Part shown: positions 1-6,757 of the stretch, in pieces
Layout of the letters: each line of letters opens with the position of its first letter
Numbering within the stretch: the stretch's first letter is position 1
Assembly: GCA_002352365.1 (NCBI GenBank)
Contig: DEIJ01000091.1
Span: forward strand, 1-12,448
Direction of reading: 5' to 3'
Source of the DNA: Dehalococcoidia bacterium UBA2777
Lineage (GTDB): Bacteria; Chloroflexota; Dehalococcoidia; UBA2247; UBA2777
DNA length: 12,448 nt
The notes under the pieces: generated by a model
What the model was told of the DNA's origin: nothing
The model's database searches: none
What the model saw: only the letters and a program-made list of their open reading frames with translations
Position numbers and translations under genes: made by a program

Positions 1-103
1 CTCCTTCCTTTAAATTATTTCCCCTGCCCATCCTTTGATTTATATTTTAGCACTGGAATATTAACACAGGATTAAATTTGTCTTAACATTTGGTTAACAG
101 ATT

Positions 104-355
104 TTACCCCGGGCGGCGGAATTTAGCCTTCAAAGCTGCTATCTGCTGCTTTTGGTGGGATTCCTCCTCAGCTATCTCTTGCCTCTTACGGAATTCCTCC
201 TCGTCAAGGGGTTGGCATAACTTCAGTTGGTCGCCAACTATCTCTATATCGAATAATGCCTTACATTTCCAACAGCGATAAGGCCCCTCATAAGTGGGGT
301 CCAGCAGGGATAGCTTGGTTTCCGCTTCACACTGGGGACATTTTATTACTATCAT
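104..355 (-). CDS. small zinc-ribbon protein with charged C-terminal tail
   Basis: 83-residue protein. Two CxxC pairs are visible, C6-P-Q-C9 and C28-W-K-C31, spaced as in a single zinc ribbon. Residues 50-83 are rich in Glu, Lys and Gln and probably form a helical, charged tail. The start at 355 is chosen because GGGAGG lies eight bases upstream; an in-frame ATG at 457 would add 34 residues but has only a weaker, more distant AGGGTGA. The fold would bind one zinc ion; the function is unknown. It is divergent from the AAA+/cooC operon and no partner is evident. Seen: cysteines and ribosome site. Inferred: zinc binding. A real gene is likely, the role is open. Confidence 0.75.
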   Translation of the reverse strand: MIVIKCPQCEAETKLSLLDPTYEGPYRCWKCKALFDIEIVGDQLKLCQPLDEEEFRKRQEIAEEESHQKQQIAALKAKFRRPG

Positions 356-626
356 AATTCCGTCCTCCCAGATTTGCTTTGTAAGCCAGTCTTCTTCTAA
401 GCCCATCACCTTGTGGATGAACATATTCCGAAGAAGAACTCCACACCTTATTGCCATAAAAAATGTGTCACCCTGATAACGTTGAGGCTAGTATATAATA
501 CAGTGGCCGGAGGAGTCTAGCCCCCGTTCCAAGATTCTGATATAGGTTGAGCACTTTGATATACCGAGATCGGCGTTGCGGAAGTAGTTTAAATAGATTC
601 TTCCCCTAACGTGTGATTTTATGGTA

Positions 627-655
627 TTGACATTAATTGAGTATGGTCTTACAAT
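627..655 (+). promoter_or_regulatory. candidate upstream sigma70 promoter of the AAA+/cooC operon
   Basis: TTGACA at 627-632, a 17-base spacer and TACAAT at 650-655. The -35 box is perfect and the -10 box matches five of six consensus bases. Transcription would start near 662 and give a long leader that passes through the C8/G5 patch. Prediction from sequence only. Confidence 0.5.
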
Positions 656-744
656 AAATGCTAACTTTACAATTGAAAAGCGAGAGGGCTGCCTCGCCCC
701 CCCCAGAAGAGGGGGAAGTTATTGGTTACACCATATTATGATTA

Positions 745-773
745 TTGACATCAATTTAGTGAGATATTAAAAT
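745..773 (+). promoter_or_regulatory. candidate proximal sigma70 promoter of the AAA+/cooC operon
   Basis: TTGACA at 745-750, a 17-base spacer and TAAAAT at 768-773. Transcription would start near 780, immediately ahead of an AAGGAGGT motif at 783-790 and a second purine-rich site (AAAGAGGTG) before the ATG at 819. This is the better placed of the two promoters for the operon. Confidence 0.55.
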
Positions 774-818
774 AGAAAATAAAAGGAGGTTTCCACTTTA
801 GGATGAAAGAGGTGAATA

Positions 819-1859
819 ATGATTGAAGGGATAAAAGAGGCATTGCTAACTGGTATTAGAGAGGGGAAGGATCCGCTTTCTACCATCGTGGGTCAGGAGG
901 ACACCAAGGAAAAGGTTATCGCCTCGCTACTGGCTGGGCATCATATATTGATCGAAGGCCCACCCGGCATCGGGAAGACAACTCTAGCTAGAAACATTGC
1001 CTCGGTTCTACCTTCTCTAGTGACTGTAAAAGGTTGTGCTTATCATTGTAATCCCCAAGCACCAATTTGCCCTCTTTGCAGGATAAAAGCTGCCCAGGGA
1101 GAAATTGAAACAGTTGGGGTTCCTGGGGAGAAGAGGTTTATCCGCATCCAGGGCTCCCCTGATCTCACTGCGGAAGACCTTTTAGGCGACATTGATCCTT
1201 CCCAAGCTTTTAAGTATGGGCCTCAAGATTATAGAGCATTTACCCCGGGCAAACTGCTTAAAGGCAACCGAGGGATAGTATTTTTCGACGAGCTCAACCG
1301 GGTGCCGGAGAAGTTGCAGAATGCCTTGCTGCAGGTTCTTGAGGAGGGCATTGCCACTATTGGCCCCTACGATGTAGATTACCCGGCGGATTTTGCCATG
1401 ATTGCTACTATGAATCCCAGGGAGCACGCTGGGGTAGAAGAGCTTTCCGATGTTCTGCTCGATCGATTTGATGTGGTCAGGATGGGCTATCCGGAGACAG
1501 AGGAGAGGGAGAGGGAGATAGTATTACGCTATGGGCTGAAGTTTGATGGGGTAGAGATGCCGGAAGAAGTTCTAGATTCGATTATCACCTTGGTGAGAGC
1601 TACCAGAGAGGAGCCGTGGAGCAAGGAATTGGATCAAGGGGCAAGCCCCAGGGCCTCTCTGGCTCTCTATGAGAAGGTGCAGGCTTTGGCATTAATGGGT
1701 GGCTACAGCAGGGTGAAGAAAGAAGACATCAGGCGGGTGGCCATTTCAGCTATGGGTAGCCGGATTAAACCGTCACCAGAATCGAAATTCTATGAAGATC
1801 CACTTGGCCTGATTGATGAGCTTGCCAGAAAGGTGTTATCCGGGGTAATATTAGTATGA
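819..1859 (+). CDS. MoxR/ChlI-like AAA+ ATPase with a four-cysteine insertion
   Basis: 346-residue AAA+ ATPase of the MoxR / magnesium-chelatase I type. Visible: Walker A GPPGIGKTT at 47-55, Walker B IVFFDELN at 153-160, sensor-1 region ATMNP near 196-200, arginine-finger-like LLDRFD near 213-218 and sensor-2-like GASPRAS near 274-280. Between Walker A and B is an insertion with C73, C77, C84 and C87 (C-x3-C-x6-C-x2-C), able to hold zinc or an Fe-S cluster. Family members remodel proteins and often help load metals or cofactors. Its stop overlaps the cooC start by four bases (ATGA), so the two are probably translationally coupled. A role in maturing CO dehydrogenase or another nickel enzyme is inferred from that coupling, not shown. 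No magnesium-chelatase H or D subunit is in the window. Confidence 0.85.
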   Translation: MIEGIKEALLTGIREGKDPLSTIVGQEDTKEKVIASLLAGHHILIEGPPGIGKTTLARNIASVLPSLVTVKGCAYHCNPQAPICPLCRIKAAQGEIETVGVPGEKRFIRIQGSPDLTAEDLLGDIDPSQAFKYGPQDYRAFTPGKLLKGNRGIVFFDELNRVPEKLQNALLQVLEEGIATIGPYDVDYPADFAMIATMNPREHAGVEELSDVLLDRFDVVRMGYPETEEREREIVLRYGLKFDGVEMPEEVLDSIITLVRATREEPWSKELDQGASPRASLALYEKVQALALMGGYSRVKKEDIRRVAISAMGSRIKPSPESKFYEDPLGLIDELARKVLSGVILV

Positions 1860-2626
1860 AGGTGAATAAAGGGTTTACTATTGCTGTTTCAGGAAAGGGA
1901 GGAGTAGGTAAAACCAACCTCTCAGCCCTGTTGATCAGGAATTTATCACGGAGGGGGAGTGTATTGGCAGTAGATGCTGACCCTGATTCCAATCTTCCCC
2001 AAGCCTTAGGGGTGGCGGTCGGTAAAACAGTAGGGGGTGTGCGGGAGCAGATTGTAGACCTGCCTGCACGCCACCCGGAGGCTAGTGATAAGGCGGGGGC
2101 ATTTGAGCGGGCCATGATGGATGTTGTCGAGGAGACCCTCCCCTTTGATGTAGTAGTGATGGGGCGTTCTGAAGGCGAGGGGTGTTATTGTGTCATCAAT
2201 AATATCCTGCGCCAGATAGTAGACTCAAGGGCAGATAATTATGATTTTGTAGTAATCGATTGCGAAGCAGGTTTGGAGCACTTAAGCCGGCGAACTACCC
2301 GGGATGTTGACCTGTTGATTGCGGTTAGTGATGCTACCATGAATGGCATACTGACAGCGAAAAGGGTGCAGCAGCTATCTCGGGAGCTTTATATTAGCTT
2401 CAGCGAGGTTATGGTGGTAGCCAACAGGATAACTGGGGAGGCCAAGCCGCTGCTGGACAGGATGGCAGAAGATGAAGGGATCAACATAGCGGCTTATATT
2501 CCTTATGATCCGCTAATAGCTGAGTTCGACATCTTGGGCAAGGCGGTGATCGAGCTTCCTGAGGATTCGCCTGCCTCCATAGCAGTAAGTGAGATGTGCC
2601 AGCGCCTGGTGGGCTGTGCTGCCTGA
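1856..2626 (+). CDS. cooC: CooC-type CO dehydrogenase nickel-insertion ATPase
   Basis: 256-residue MinD/ParA-type P-loop ATPase. The deviant Walker A SGKGGVGKTN spans residues 12-21, DADPDSNL at 40-47 fits switch I, and VVIDCEAGLEH at about 132-142 fits switch II. The C110-Y-C112 pair matches the CxC motif that in characterised CooC binds nickel at the dimer interface. CooC uses ATP to deliver nickel to the C-cluster of anaerobic CO dehydrogenase in the cytoplasm. The start overlaps the AAA+ stop, so both share one transcript. No CO dehydrogenase gene lies in the window; it may lie elsewhere. Service of another nickel enzyme cannot be excluded. Family assignment is firm, exact client less so. 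Confidence 0.88.
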   Translation: MKVNKGFTIAVSGKGGVGKTNLSALLIRNLSRRGSVLAVDADPDSNLPQALGVAVGKTVGGVREQIVDLPARHPEASDKAGAFERAMMDVVEETLPFDVVVMGRSEGEGCYCVINNILRQIVDSRADNYDFVVIDCEAGLEHLSRRTTRDVDLLIAVSDATMNGILTAKRVQQLSRELYISFSEVMVVANRITGEAKPLLDRMAEDEGINIAAYIPYDPLIAEFDILGKAVIELPEDSPASIAVSEMCQRLVGCAA

Positions 2627-2785
2627 ACCAACTTAACCCAAATGAAATAGCCTGGTAAAGCTGTTGCCTTAGCGCTCGCCCATCAAAAGGGCTACTCCGC
2701 AACTCTTAAACTCTCACTCACAAGTATAGCAGAGGTGTATGCTCACTACTACTATTAAAAAATTTTATGGGTCAGCAAAAATTTA

Positions 2786-2814
2786 TTGACAAGCCAAATG
2801 AGCTATAGCATAAT
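2786..2814 (+). promoter_or_regulatory. candidate sigma70 promoter of the desulfurase-yedF operon
   Basis: Perfect TTGACA at 2786-2791, a 17-base spacer and CATAAT at 2809-2814 (five of six). Transcription would start near 2821 and give a leader of about 160 bases before the cysteine desulfurase-like gene. The geometry is the same as in the two promoters ahead of the AAA+ gene. Confidence 0.5.
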
Positions 2815-2950
2815 TAAGGTCGCTGGGAAAGACCTTGTGGACTTTTCAATAAACATCCCTACTCTTAAGATTGAGTATGACTATGGGATAGGGGATATAG
2901 GCCAGATCAAGACCAGAATAGAAGCCTTTATCGAGATGATCTCTAACTAA
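2798..2950 (+). CDS. possible 50-residue small protein of unknown function
   Basis: Open frame from ATG 2798 to TAA 2948-2950. The composition is protein-like, rich in Ile, Glu, Asp and Lys, with a likely amphipathic helix near residues 36-48. I recognise no family. There is no convincing ribosome site, and the ATG lies between the -35 and -10 boxes of the predicted promoter, so a transcript from that promoter would lack this start; GTG at 2837 is an alternative. It may be a leader-encoded peptide, a gene remnant, or chance. Confidence 0.3.
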   Translation: MSYSIIKVAGKDLVDFSINIPTLKIEYDYGIGDIGQIKTRIEAFIEMISN

Positions 2951-2981
2951 GTTGGCAAGAAATTTAGTGATCTAAGTTGAT

Positions 2982-4226
2982 ATGATATATATGGATAATG
3001 CTGCTACCTCTTGGCCCAAGCCGGAATCGGTTCGCCAAGCGATGGATGACTTCATGCGCAATGTCGGCGGTAATCCTGGCCGCTCCGGTCACCAACTCTC
3101 TATCGAGGCCGGTCGCCTTATTTACGAGGTGCGAGAGGCGCTGGCATGGCTTTTCGGAATAGACGATCCATTACGCATTATCTTCACTAGTAATGCTACC
3201 GAGGCCTTGAATTTAGTGATCAATGGCATACTACATCCCGGTGATCATGTTATCACCAGCAGCATGGAGCACAATTCAGTAATGCGTCCCCTACGTGCCC
3301 TGGAGGAAAAGGGGGTCGAGCTAACCATAGCGGCTTGTTCCCCCCAAGGTCTTCTCGAGCCCGAAGAGGTTGACAAGGCCATTAGACAAAATACCAAACT
3401 CATTATCCTCAACCATGCCTCTAATGTAGTGGGCACCCTTCTGCCTGTGGCTGAAGTTGGTGAACTCGCTCACCGTCAAGGGGTGTTATTTTGTGTAGAC
3501 GCTGCCCAGACGGCCGGAGCCTATCCCATCGATCTTGAGGCCTTGAGTGTCGACCTATTAGCTTTTAGTGGGCATAAGTCGCTCTATGGGCCTCAAGGAA
3601 CTGGAGGACTATGTATCCGTAAAGGGGTTGAGTCAGAGCTTGAGCCTCTCACCCGGGGTGGCACCGGCAGCTACTCTGAATACGAGCAGCAGCCGGACTT
3701 CCTCCCCGACAAATATGAGAGCGGAACAGCCAATACAGTAGGTCTGGCTGGCCTGGGGGCCGGCGTCCGCTTTGTTTTATCCCAGGGCACAACTTGCCTG
3801 CGAGCCAAGGAGGAAGCGCTGATGCGCCTTCTTATAGAAGGGTTAAAGAATATCCCTGGCGTTATTACCTACGGAAGTGGTGATACCCGAAAACAGATAG
3901 CGGTGATTTCTTTCAATATCAGGGGGCTTGGTCCATCGGAGATAGCAATGCAGCTTGAAGAGGAGTATCACATTATGTGTCGCGCCGGATTGCACTGTGC
4001 CCCTATTACCCACAAAACGATAGTGACTTTCCCCCAAGGCACAGTACGCCTGAGTCCGGGCTACTTCACCAGTCAACAAGACGTAGAAGCCACTGTGGAG
4101 GCGATATGGAAGATCGCCAAAGATGTGAGCAAAACTGAGTTTCCGGTGGCCGATTTCAAGTCCTCAGTTAGCCTGTCTGTGGGCACAAACGAGGACAAGA
4201 GGTATGCTAATGGCAAAGGTGATTGA
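2982..4226 (+). CDS. cysteine desulfurase-like aminotransferase class V protein (TIGR01977-like)
   Basis: 414-residue PLP enzyme of the NifS/SufS superfamily. H97 in SMEHNS and K199 in SGHKS fit the PLP-stacking His and Schiff-base Lys; C339 in RAGLHCAP is the persulfide cysteine, followed by the typical THKT and GTVRLSPGYF elements. It would take sulfur from cysteine or selenium from selenocysteine and pass it on. The following yedF and DUF3343 genes point to the TIGR01977 branch, which occurs with the selenium-dependent molybdenum hydroxylase trait. The last 30 or so residues form a low-complexity tail beyond the usual enzyme end. ATG 2982 is used; ATG 2991 in MIYMDNAAT is an alternative, since neither has a strong ribosome site. 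The 3' end overlaps yedF. Confidence 0.85.
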   Translation: MIYMDNAATSWPKPESVRQAMDDFMRNVGGNPGRSGHQLSIEAGRLIYEVREALAWLFGIDDPLRIIFTSNATEALNLVINGILHPGDHVITSSMEHNSVMRPLRALEEKGVELTIAACSPQGLLEPEEVDKAIRQNTKLIILNHASNVVGTLLPVAEVGELAHRQGVLFCVDAAQTAGAYPIDLEALSVDLLAFSGHKSLYGPQGTGGLCIRKGVESELEPLTRGGTGSYSEYEQQPDFLPDKYESGTANTVGLAGLGAGVRFVLSQGTTCLRAKEEALMRLLIEGLKNIPGVITYGSGDTRKQIAVISFNIRGLGPSEIAMQLEEEYHIMCRAGLHCAPITHKTIVTFPQGTVRLSPGYFTSQQDVEATVEAIWKIAKDVSKTEFPVADFKSSVSLSVGTNEDKRYANGKGD

Positions 4227-4794
4227 TGCCAGGGGACTTGCCTGCCCCCAGCCTGTGGTGCTAACAAGTAAGGCTTTAGTGGAGGCAGATGAGGTAATCA
4301 CTATTGTGGACAATGAGGCGGCTAAAGAGAATGTCTCAAGGGTGGCAACTAGCCGGGGATTCCAGGTATCTGCAGAGGAAAGGGAAGGAGCAATATATCT
4401 GCACCTGACCCGAGCAGTGGCAGAACCGCGGAAAGCTAGTTTTACCCCTATCTCAGGGCCAACGGTTTTACTCGTTGCCTCGGATAGCTTGGGGTGGGGC
4501 GACGAGGAGTTAGGAAAGAGCATTCTTATGCGCAGCTTCATCCATACCCTAAGTGAAGTCGGCCCCAAACCAAACAAGATCATCTTTATCAATAGTGGTG
4601 TCAAGCTGGTGGTTAAGGGATCTGAAGTGGTAACTGACCTGCGCCACTTAGAAAGGCAAGGGATTGAGATCCTCGCCTGTGGCACTTGCTTAGGGTATTA
4701 TGAACTGAAGGAATTTGTCGAGGCAGGCCAGGTCTCAAATATGTATACTATTGTTGAGGAGTTGTTGCAAGCAGGTAAAATCATCAGCTTTTAG
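4210..4794 (+). CDS. yedF: YedF, TusA-DsrE fusion of selenium metabolism
   Basis: 194 residues from ATG 4210. Residues 1-75 form a TusA/SirA-like domain with the CPxP motif (C12-P-Q-P). Residues from about 80 onward form a DsrE-like domain with the C157-G-T-C160 pair. This is the architecture of the sulfurtransferase-like selenium metabolism protein YedF (TIGR03527). It probably accepts persulfide or selenide from the upstream desulfurase-like enzyme. The ATG at 4210 is preferred over ATG 4204 because GAGGT ends right before 4204, leaving proper spacing only for 4210. It overlaps the desulfurase gene. It ends in TAG and is in the same frame as DUF3343, seven codons downstream. No selD or molybdenum hydroxylase is in view. 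Confidence 0.85.
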   Translation: MAKVIDARGLACPQPVVLTSKALVEADEVITIVDNEAAKENVSRVATSRGFQVSAEEREGAIYLHLTRAVAEPRKASFTPISGPTVLLVASDSLGWGDEELGKSILMRSFIHTLSEVGPKPNKIIFINSGVKLVVKGSEVVTDLRHLERQGIEILACGTCLGYYELKEFVEAGQVSNMYTIVEELLQAGKIISF

Positions 4795-4815
4795 GAAAGC
4801 CCCTGGGGGCAATTT

Positions 4816-5034
4816 ATGCCACATAGTGTGGTGCTCTTTTACTCAGCCAGTGGGGCGCTTCGGGCTGAAAAACTGCTTAAAGGCGAGGGTATTGGTGTTA
4901 AACTCATCCCTATTCCTCGGCATCTCGGCTCAGACTGTGGGATCTGCCTTCGCTTCGATGACTCTGAGGAGACTCGAGTTAGGAAAGCCCTAGAGGAGGG
5001 TGGAGTAGAGATCATGAGGATTTGTGAGATTTGA
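4816..5034 (+). CDS. DUF3343 putative Se/S carrier-like protein
   Basis: 72 residues. The start VVLFYSASGALRAEKLLK and the later S-D-C41-G-I-C44 motif are typical of DUF3343 proteins, which accompany YedF in selenium-trait loci and are thought to carry sulfur or selenium on the Cys pair; the biochemistry is not established. A GGGGG ribosome-site-like run lies ahead of the ATG, 21 bases after the yedF stop. It is the last gene of the (+) operon and converges with the DUF4405 gene. Confidence 0.8.
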   Translation: MPHSVVLFYSASGALRAEKLLKGEGIGVKLIPIPRHLGSDCGICLRFDDSEETRVRKALEEGGVEIMRICEI

Positions 5035-5114
5035 TAAAACTATACCCAAAGCGATAATGCTTCGCCCTAGGTTTTGTTGCCTCCCCTGAAATATGATTTC
5101 GTCAGGTAAATAAC

Positions 5115-5354
5115 CTAATGCCAATGCAAAATTAGGTGCATGATAACTGTAGCCAGTAGAGTAAATGCCAGATACTCGTGGATGTCGAGCCAAGTGTGCC
5201 TTGCAAATATGAAAGTAGACTCGTCAGCTCCTCTACCCAATCTATTATGGCCTGTAGGCAAAGTGAACCATAGTACAAATCCAGAAATAGCTTGTGCCAG
5301 GAAGAGCAAAGCTTGTGTGGCATCAACGACATAGTTTCTGGGGGCTTTTCTCAC
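5115..5354 (-). CDS. DUF4405-like membrane protein, putative heme b binding
   Basis: 79 residues from a GTG at 5354; no in-frame ATG exists. Two hydrophobic segments lie at about 9-31 and 60-78. Histidines H36, H53, H59, H73, H77 and H79 sit in the pattern of DUF4405 proteins (TWLDIHEYLA and IMHLILHW), small cytochrome-b-like membrane proteins that may bind heme between the helices. The C-terminus ends right after HWH, a few residues earlier than I expect for the family. It follows the interrupted cutA by 14 bases, so it probably belonged to the same operon. The electron partner is unknown. Confidence 0.65.
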   Translation of the reverse strand: MRKAPRNYVVDATQALLFLAQAISGFVLWFTLPTGHNRLGRGADESTFIFARHTWLDIHEYLAFTLLATVIMHLILHWH

Positions 5355-5368
5355 GAGCCCAGTTCAGT

Positions 5369-5695
5369 CTATTCTCGGACTTCCTTACCTACCCATTCTA
5401 GGTAGTCGGGGTTGCCACCAACAATGGGCAAGGCGATTATCTCAGGGACTTCGTAGCTGTGAACCCCTTTGACCAGATCGATGATCTCAGGAAGTAGCGA
5501 GGCTTTGGTTTTGACAATGAGAAGGCTTTCCCGGGCTTTCTCAAGCTTGCCTTGCCACCAGAAGAGCTAGTCTACCCTGGACACGATATTTACGCAGGCA
5601 GCCTTTCTCTGACTAATCAATAGCTCAGCTACTCTATGGGCTTCCTCGTTACTACCAGTGGTGATAAGGATGACTATCTCGCTTCGCTCTTTCAT
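5369..5695 (-). pseudogene. cutA: cutA divalent-ion tolerance protein interrupted by an amber codon
   Basis: Translating the minus strand from ATG 5695 gives a full-length CutA1 (108 codons), with KAACVNIV, LFWWQGKLEKARESLLIVKT, HSYEVPEIIALPI and GNPDYLEWV in the right order. Codon 43 (5567-5569) is TAG where relatives have the Ser of S-L-F/Y-W-W/E-G-K, consistent with a single TCG-to-TAG change. Nothing else is damaged, so the lesion is recent or a sequencing error; suppression is possible but unsupported. CutA1 is a small trimeric protein tied to copper and divalent-metal tolerance. The ATG follows the nadA-remnant TGA by two bases. Confidence 0.85.
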
Positions 5696-5697
5696 TA

Positions 5698-5875
5698 TCA
5701 ACTACTTATCTTGAGTATCTTATCTATAGATGCTTTTGCCTTGAGGCGAACCTCCTGGGGGCTTTTACCTCAGGTGCCATCTCCCCCAGAGACCACAAAA
5801 CTTTTTCCAGGGTGATTAGCTTCATTCTGGGGCAGATTGCCTGCTCAGAGGCAGGACAAACCTCTTTCCTGAAGC
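5698..5875 (-). pseudogene. nadA: 3' remnant of nadA (quinolinate synthase), frameshifted
   Basis: The minus strand between the transporter and cutA encodes the end of quinolinate synthase: PASEQAICPRMKLITLEKVL, including the third Fe-S cysteine of the CPxMK motif, then WSLGEMAPEVKAP. The frame breaks at 5757-5761, where the minus strand has five C; a sixth C would restore the natural tail QEVRLKAKASIDKILKISS, which ends in TGA at 5698-5700. All of the protein upstream of about 60 residues is missing; homology stops close to the end of the transporter gene, so a deletion or rearrangement joined the two. Intact NadA makes quinolinate for NAD with a [4Fe-4S] cluster. This copy cannot work. Confidence 0.8.
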
Positions 5876-6751
5876 CTAACTTGGCCGATAAGGGTTAACA
5901 TGGACCATAACATCCTGCACATGCTCAACCTCGCCCAGGAGTCTACTTTTTACTTCGGAGGCCACTTGATGACCTTGTTCCACAGTAAGTCCGCCATCTA
6001 CAGCTACTTCTATATCGATGGTAAAGGTAGAACCGCGGCGATGCGCCCTAAGGTTATCGATGGCCCTAACCCCAGAAACCTTCCGCGCTGTGGCCGTAAT
6101 CTCAGCCAGAATTGCTGTGTCTGGCCTTTCATCCATTAGAATTCCAATATTTGGGCGGAGAAGAGCGATGGACATCTTGACAATCAAAACTGAGACGGCA
6201 AGTCCAGCTATGGGATCTAAATACCAGAAAGCCAGCCTAGCCCCAAGTATGCCCACTAGAGCAGCTACTGAAGAGTAGGCATCGGAGCGGTGGTCCCAAG
6301 CATTGGCGATAACGGCAGGGCTATTATTCCTCTCTCCAACCTTGAACGTATAGCGAAACATCCCCTCTTTTATGACTATGGAGGCAGCGGCCGCTGCCAG
6401 GGCGATCGTGGCCGGGGTCTCGAAGTGTTGATGCACAATGAGACGGACGGCGGAAATACCGACAAATGCTCCAGTTGCGAGTATTATAAGAGCAACTAGA
6501 AAGGCAGCGATGGTCTCTGCATTACCATGACCATAGGGATGGCTCTCATCGGCTGGCCTTTCTCCAATTCGTAGCCCTACATAAACCGTACTTGTGGCAA
6601 GACAATCGGATACGGAGTGAATGCCGTCGGCGATCATAGCGTAGCTAAAGCCAAATATGCCGGCGAGCAGCTTGAAAATGGCTAAGGCTACATTGGTGAC
6701 AAGCCCCACCAAGGTGCAGGTTTTAGAATCGAGAAAATTGACTTTCGGCAT
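5876..6751 (-). CDS. cation diffusion facilitator (CDF) metal exporter
   Basis: 291 residues with the CDF plan: about six membrane segments in residues 10-205 and a cytoplasmic metallo-chaperone-like domain at about 210-289 ending HVNPYRPS. The transport site in helix 2 is H45-S-V-S-D49 and in helix 5 D153-H-R-S-D157. Such proteins export Zn, Fe, Mn, Co or Cd against protons at the plasma membrane. The first helix-5 ligand is Asp rather than the His of the common HHRSD form, so the metal choice is uncertain. It starts six bases after fdhD and is likely cotranscribed with it. It ends in TAG at the edge of the nadA remnant. Confidence 0.88.
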   Translation of the reverse strand: MPKVNFLDSKTCTLVGLVTNVALAIFKLLAGIFGFSYAMIADGIHSVSDCLATSTVYVGLRIGERPADESHPYGHGNAETIAAFLVALIILATGAFVGISAVRLIVHQHFETPATIALAAAAASIVIKEGMFRYTFKVGERNNSPAVIANAWDHRSDAYSSVAALVGILGARLAFWYLDPIAGLAVSVLIVKMSIALLRPNIGILMDERPDTAILAEITATARKVSGVRAIDNLRAHRRGSTFTIDIEVAVDGGLTVEQGHQVASEVKSRLLGEVEHVQDVMVHVNPYRPS

Positions 6752-6757
6752 GGACCC

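Larger units (their letters stand above)
356..818. other. 463-base intergenic region with tandem promoters
   Basis: No convincing gene was found on either strand. The left part holds the minus-strand leader of the zinc-ribbon gene (or its longer alternative start at 457). The right part holds two sigma70-type promoters pointing to the AAA+ gene. Between them, near 680-715, is a G/C-rich patch with an uninterrupted run of eight C followed by a run of five G, which could fold into a C/G hairpin in the transcript of the upstream promoter. Confidence 0.6.
2627..2981 (+). other. 355-base gap between cooC and the selenium operon
   Basis: No established gene. No clear hairpin-plus-T-run terminator follows cooC. 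The right half carries a strong promoter (2786-2814) and a 50-codon open frame (2798-2950), reported separately. The left half (about 2627-2780) shows nothing recognisable on either strand. Confidence 0.5.

Noticed and set aside
803..826. Seven-codon leader frame (MKEVNND) after the AAGGAGGT before the AAA+ gene
   Set aside because: It is too short, lacks any run of regulatory codons and overlaps the AAA+ start; the second purine-rich site serves ATG 819 well enough.
1182..1427. 81-residue minus-strand frame inside the AAA+ gene
   Set aside because: Lies wholly within the strongly supported AAA+ coding sequence and is its reverse shadow.
2481..2702. 73-residue minus-strand open frame at the end of cooC
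   Set aside because: It mostly mirrors the cooC coding strand and has no start signal or family motif.
5035..5090. Possible bidirectional terminator between the converging operons
   Set aside because: The best hairpin (GCGA/TCGC) has only four pairs and the flanking A/T runs do not align cleanly, so it is not called.
4990..5193. 67-residue minus-strand frame across the DUF3343/DUF4405 junction
   Set aside because: It overlaps both genes in other frames, and its sequence shows no conserved pattern.
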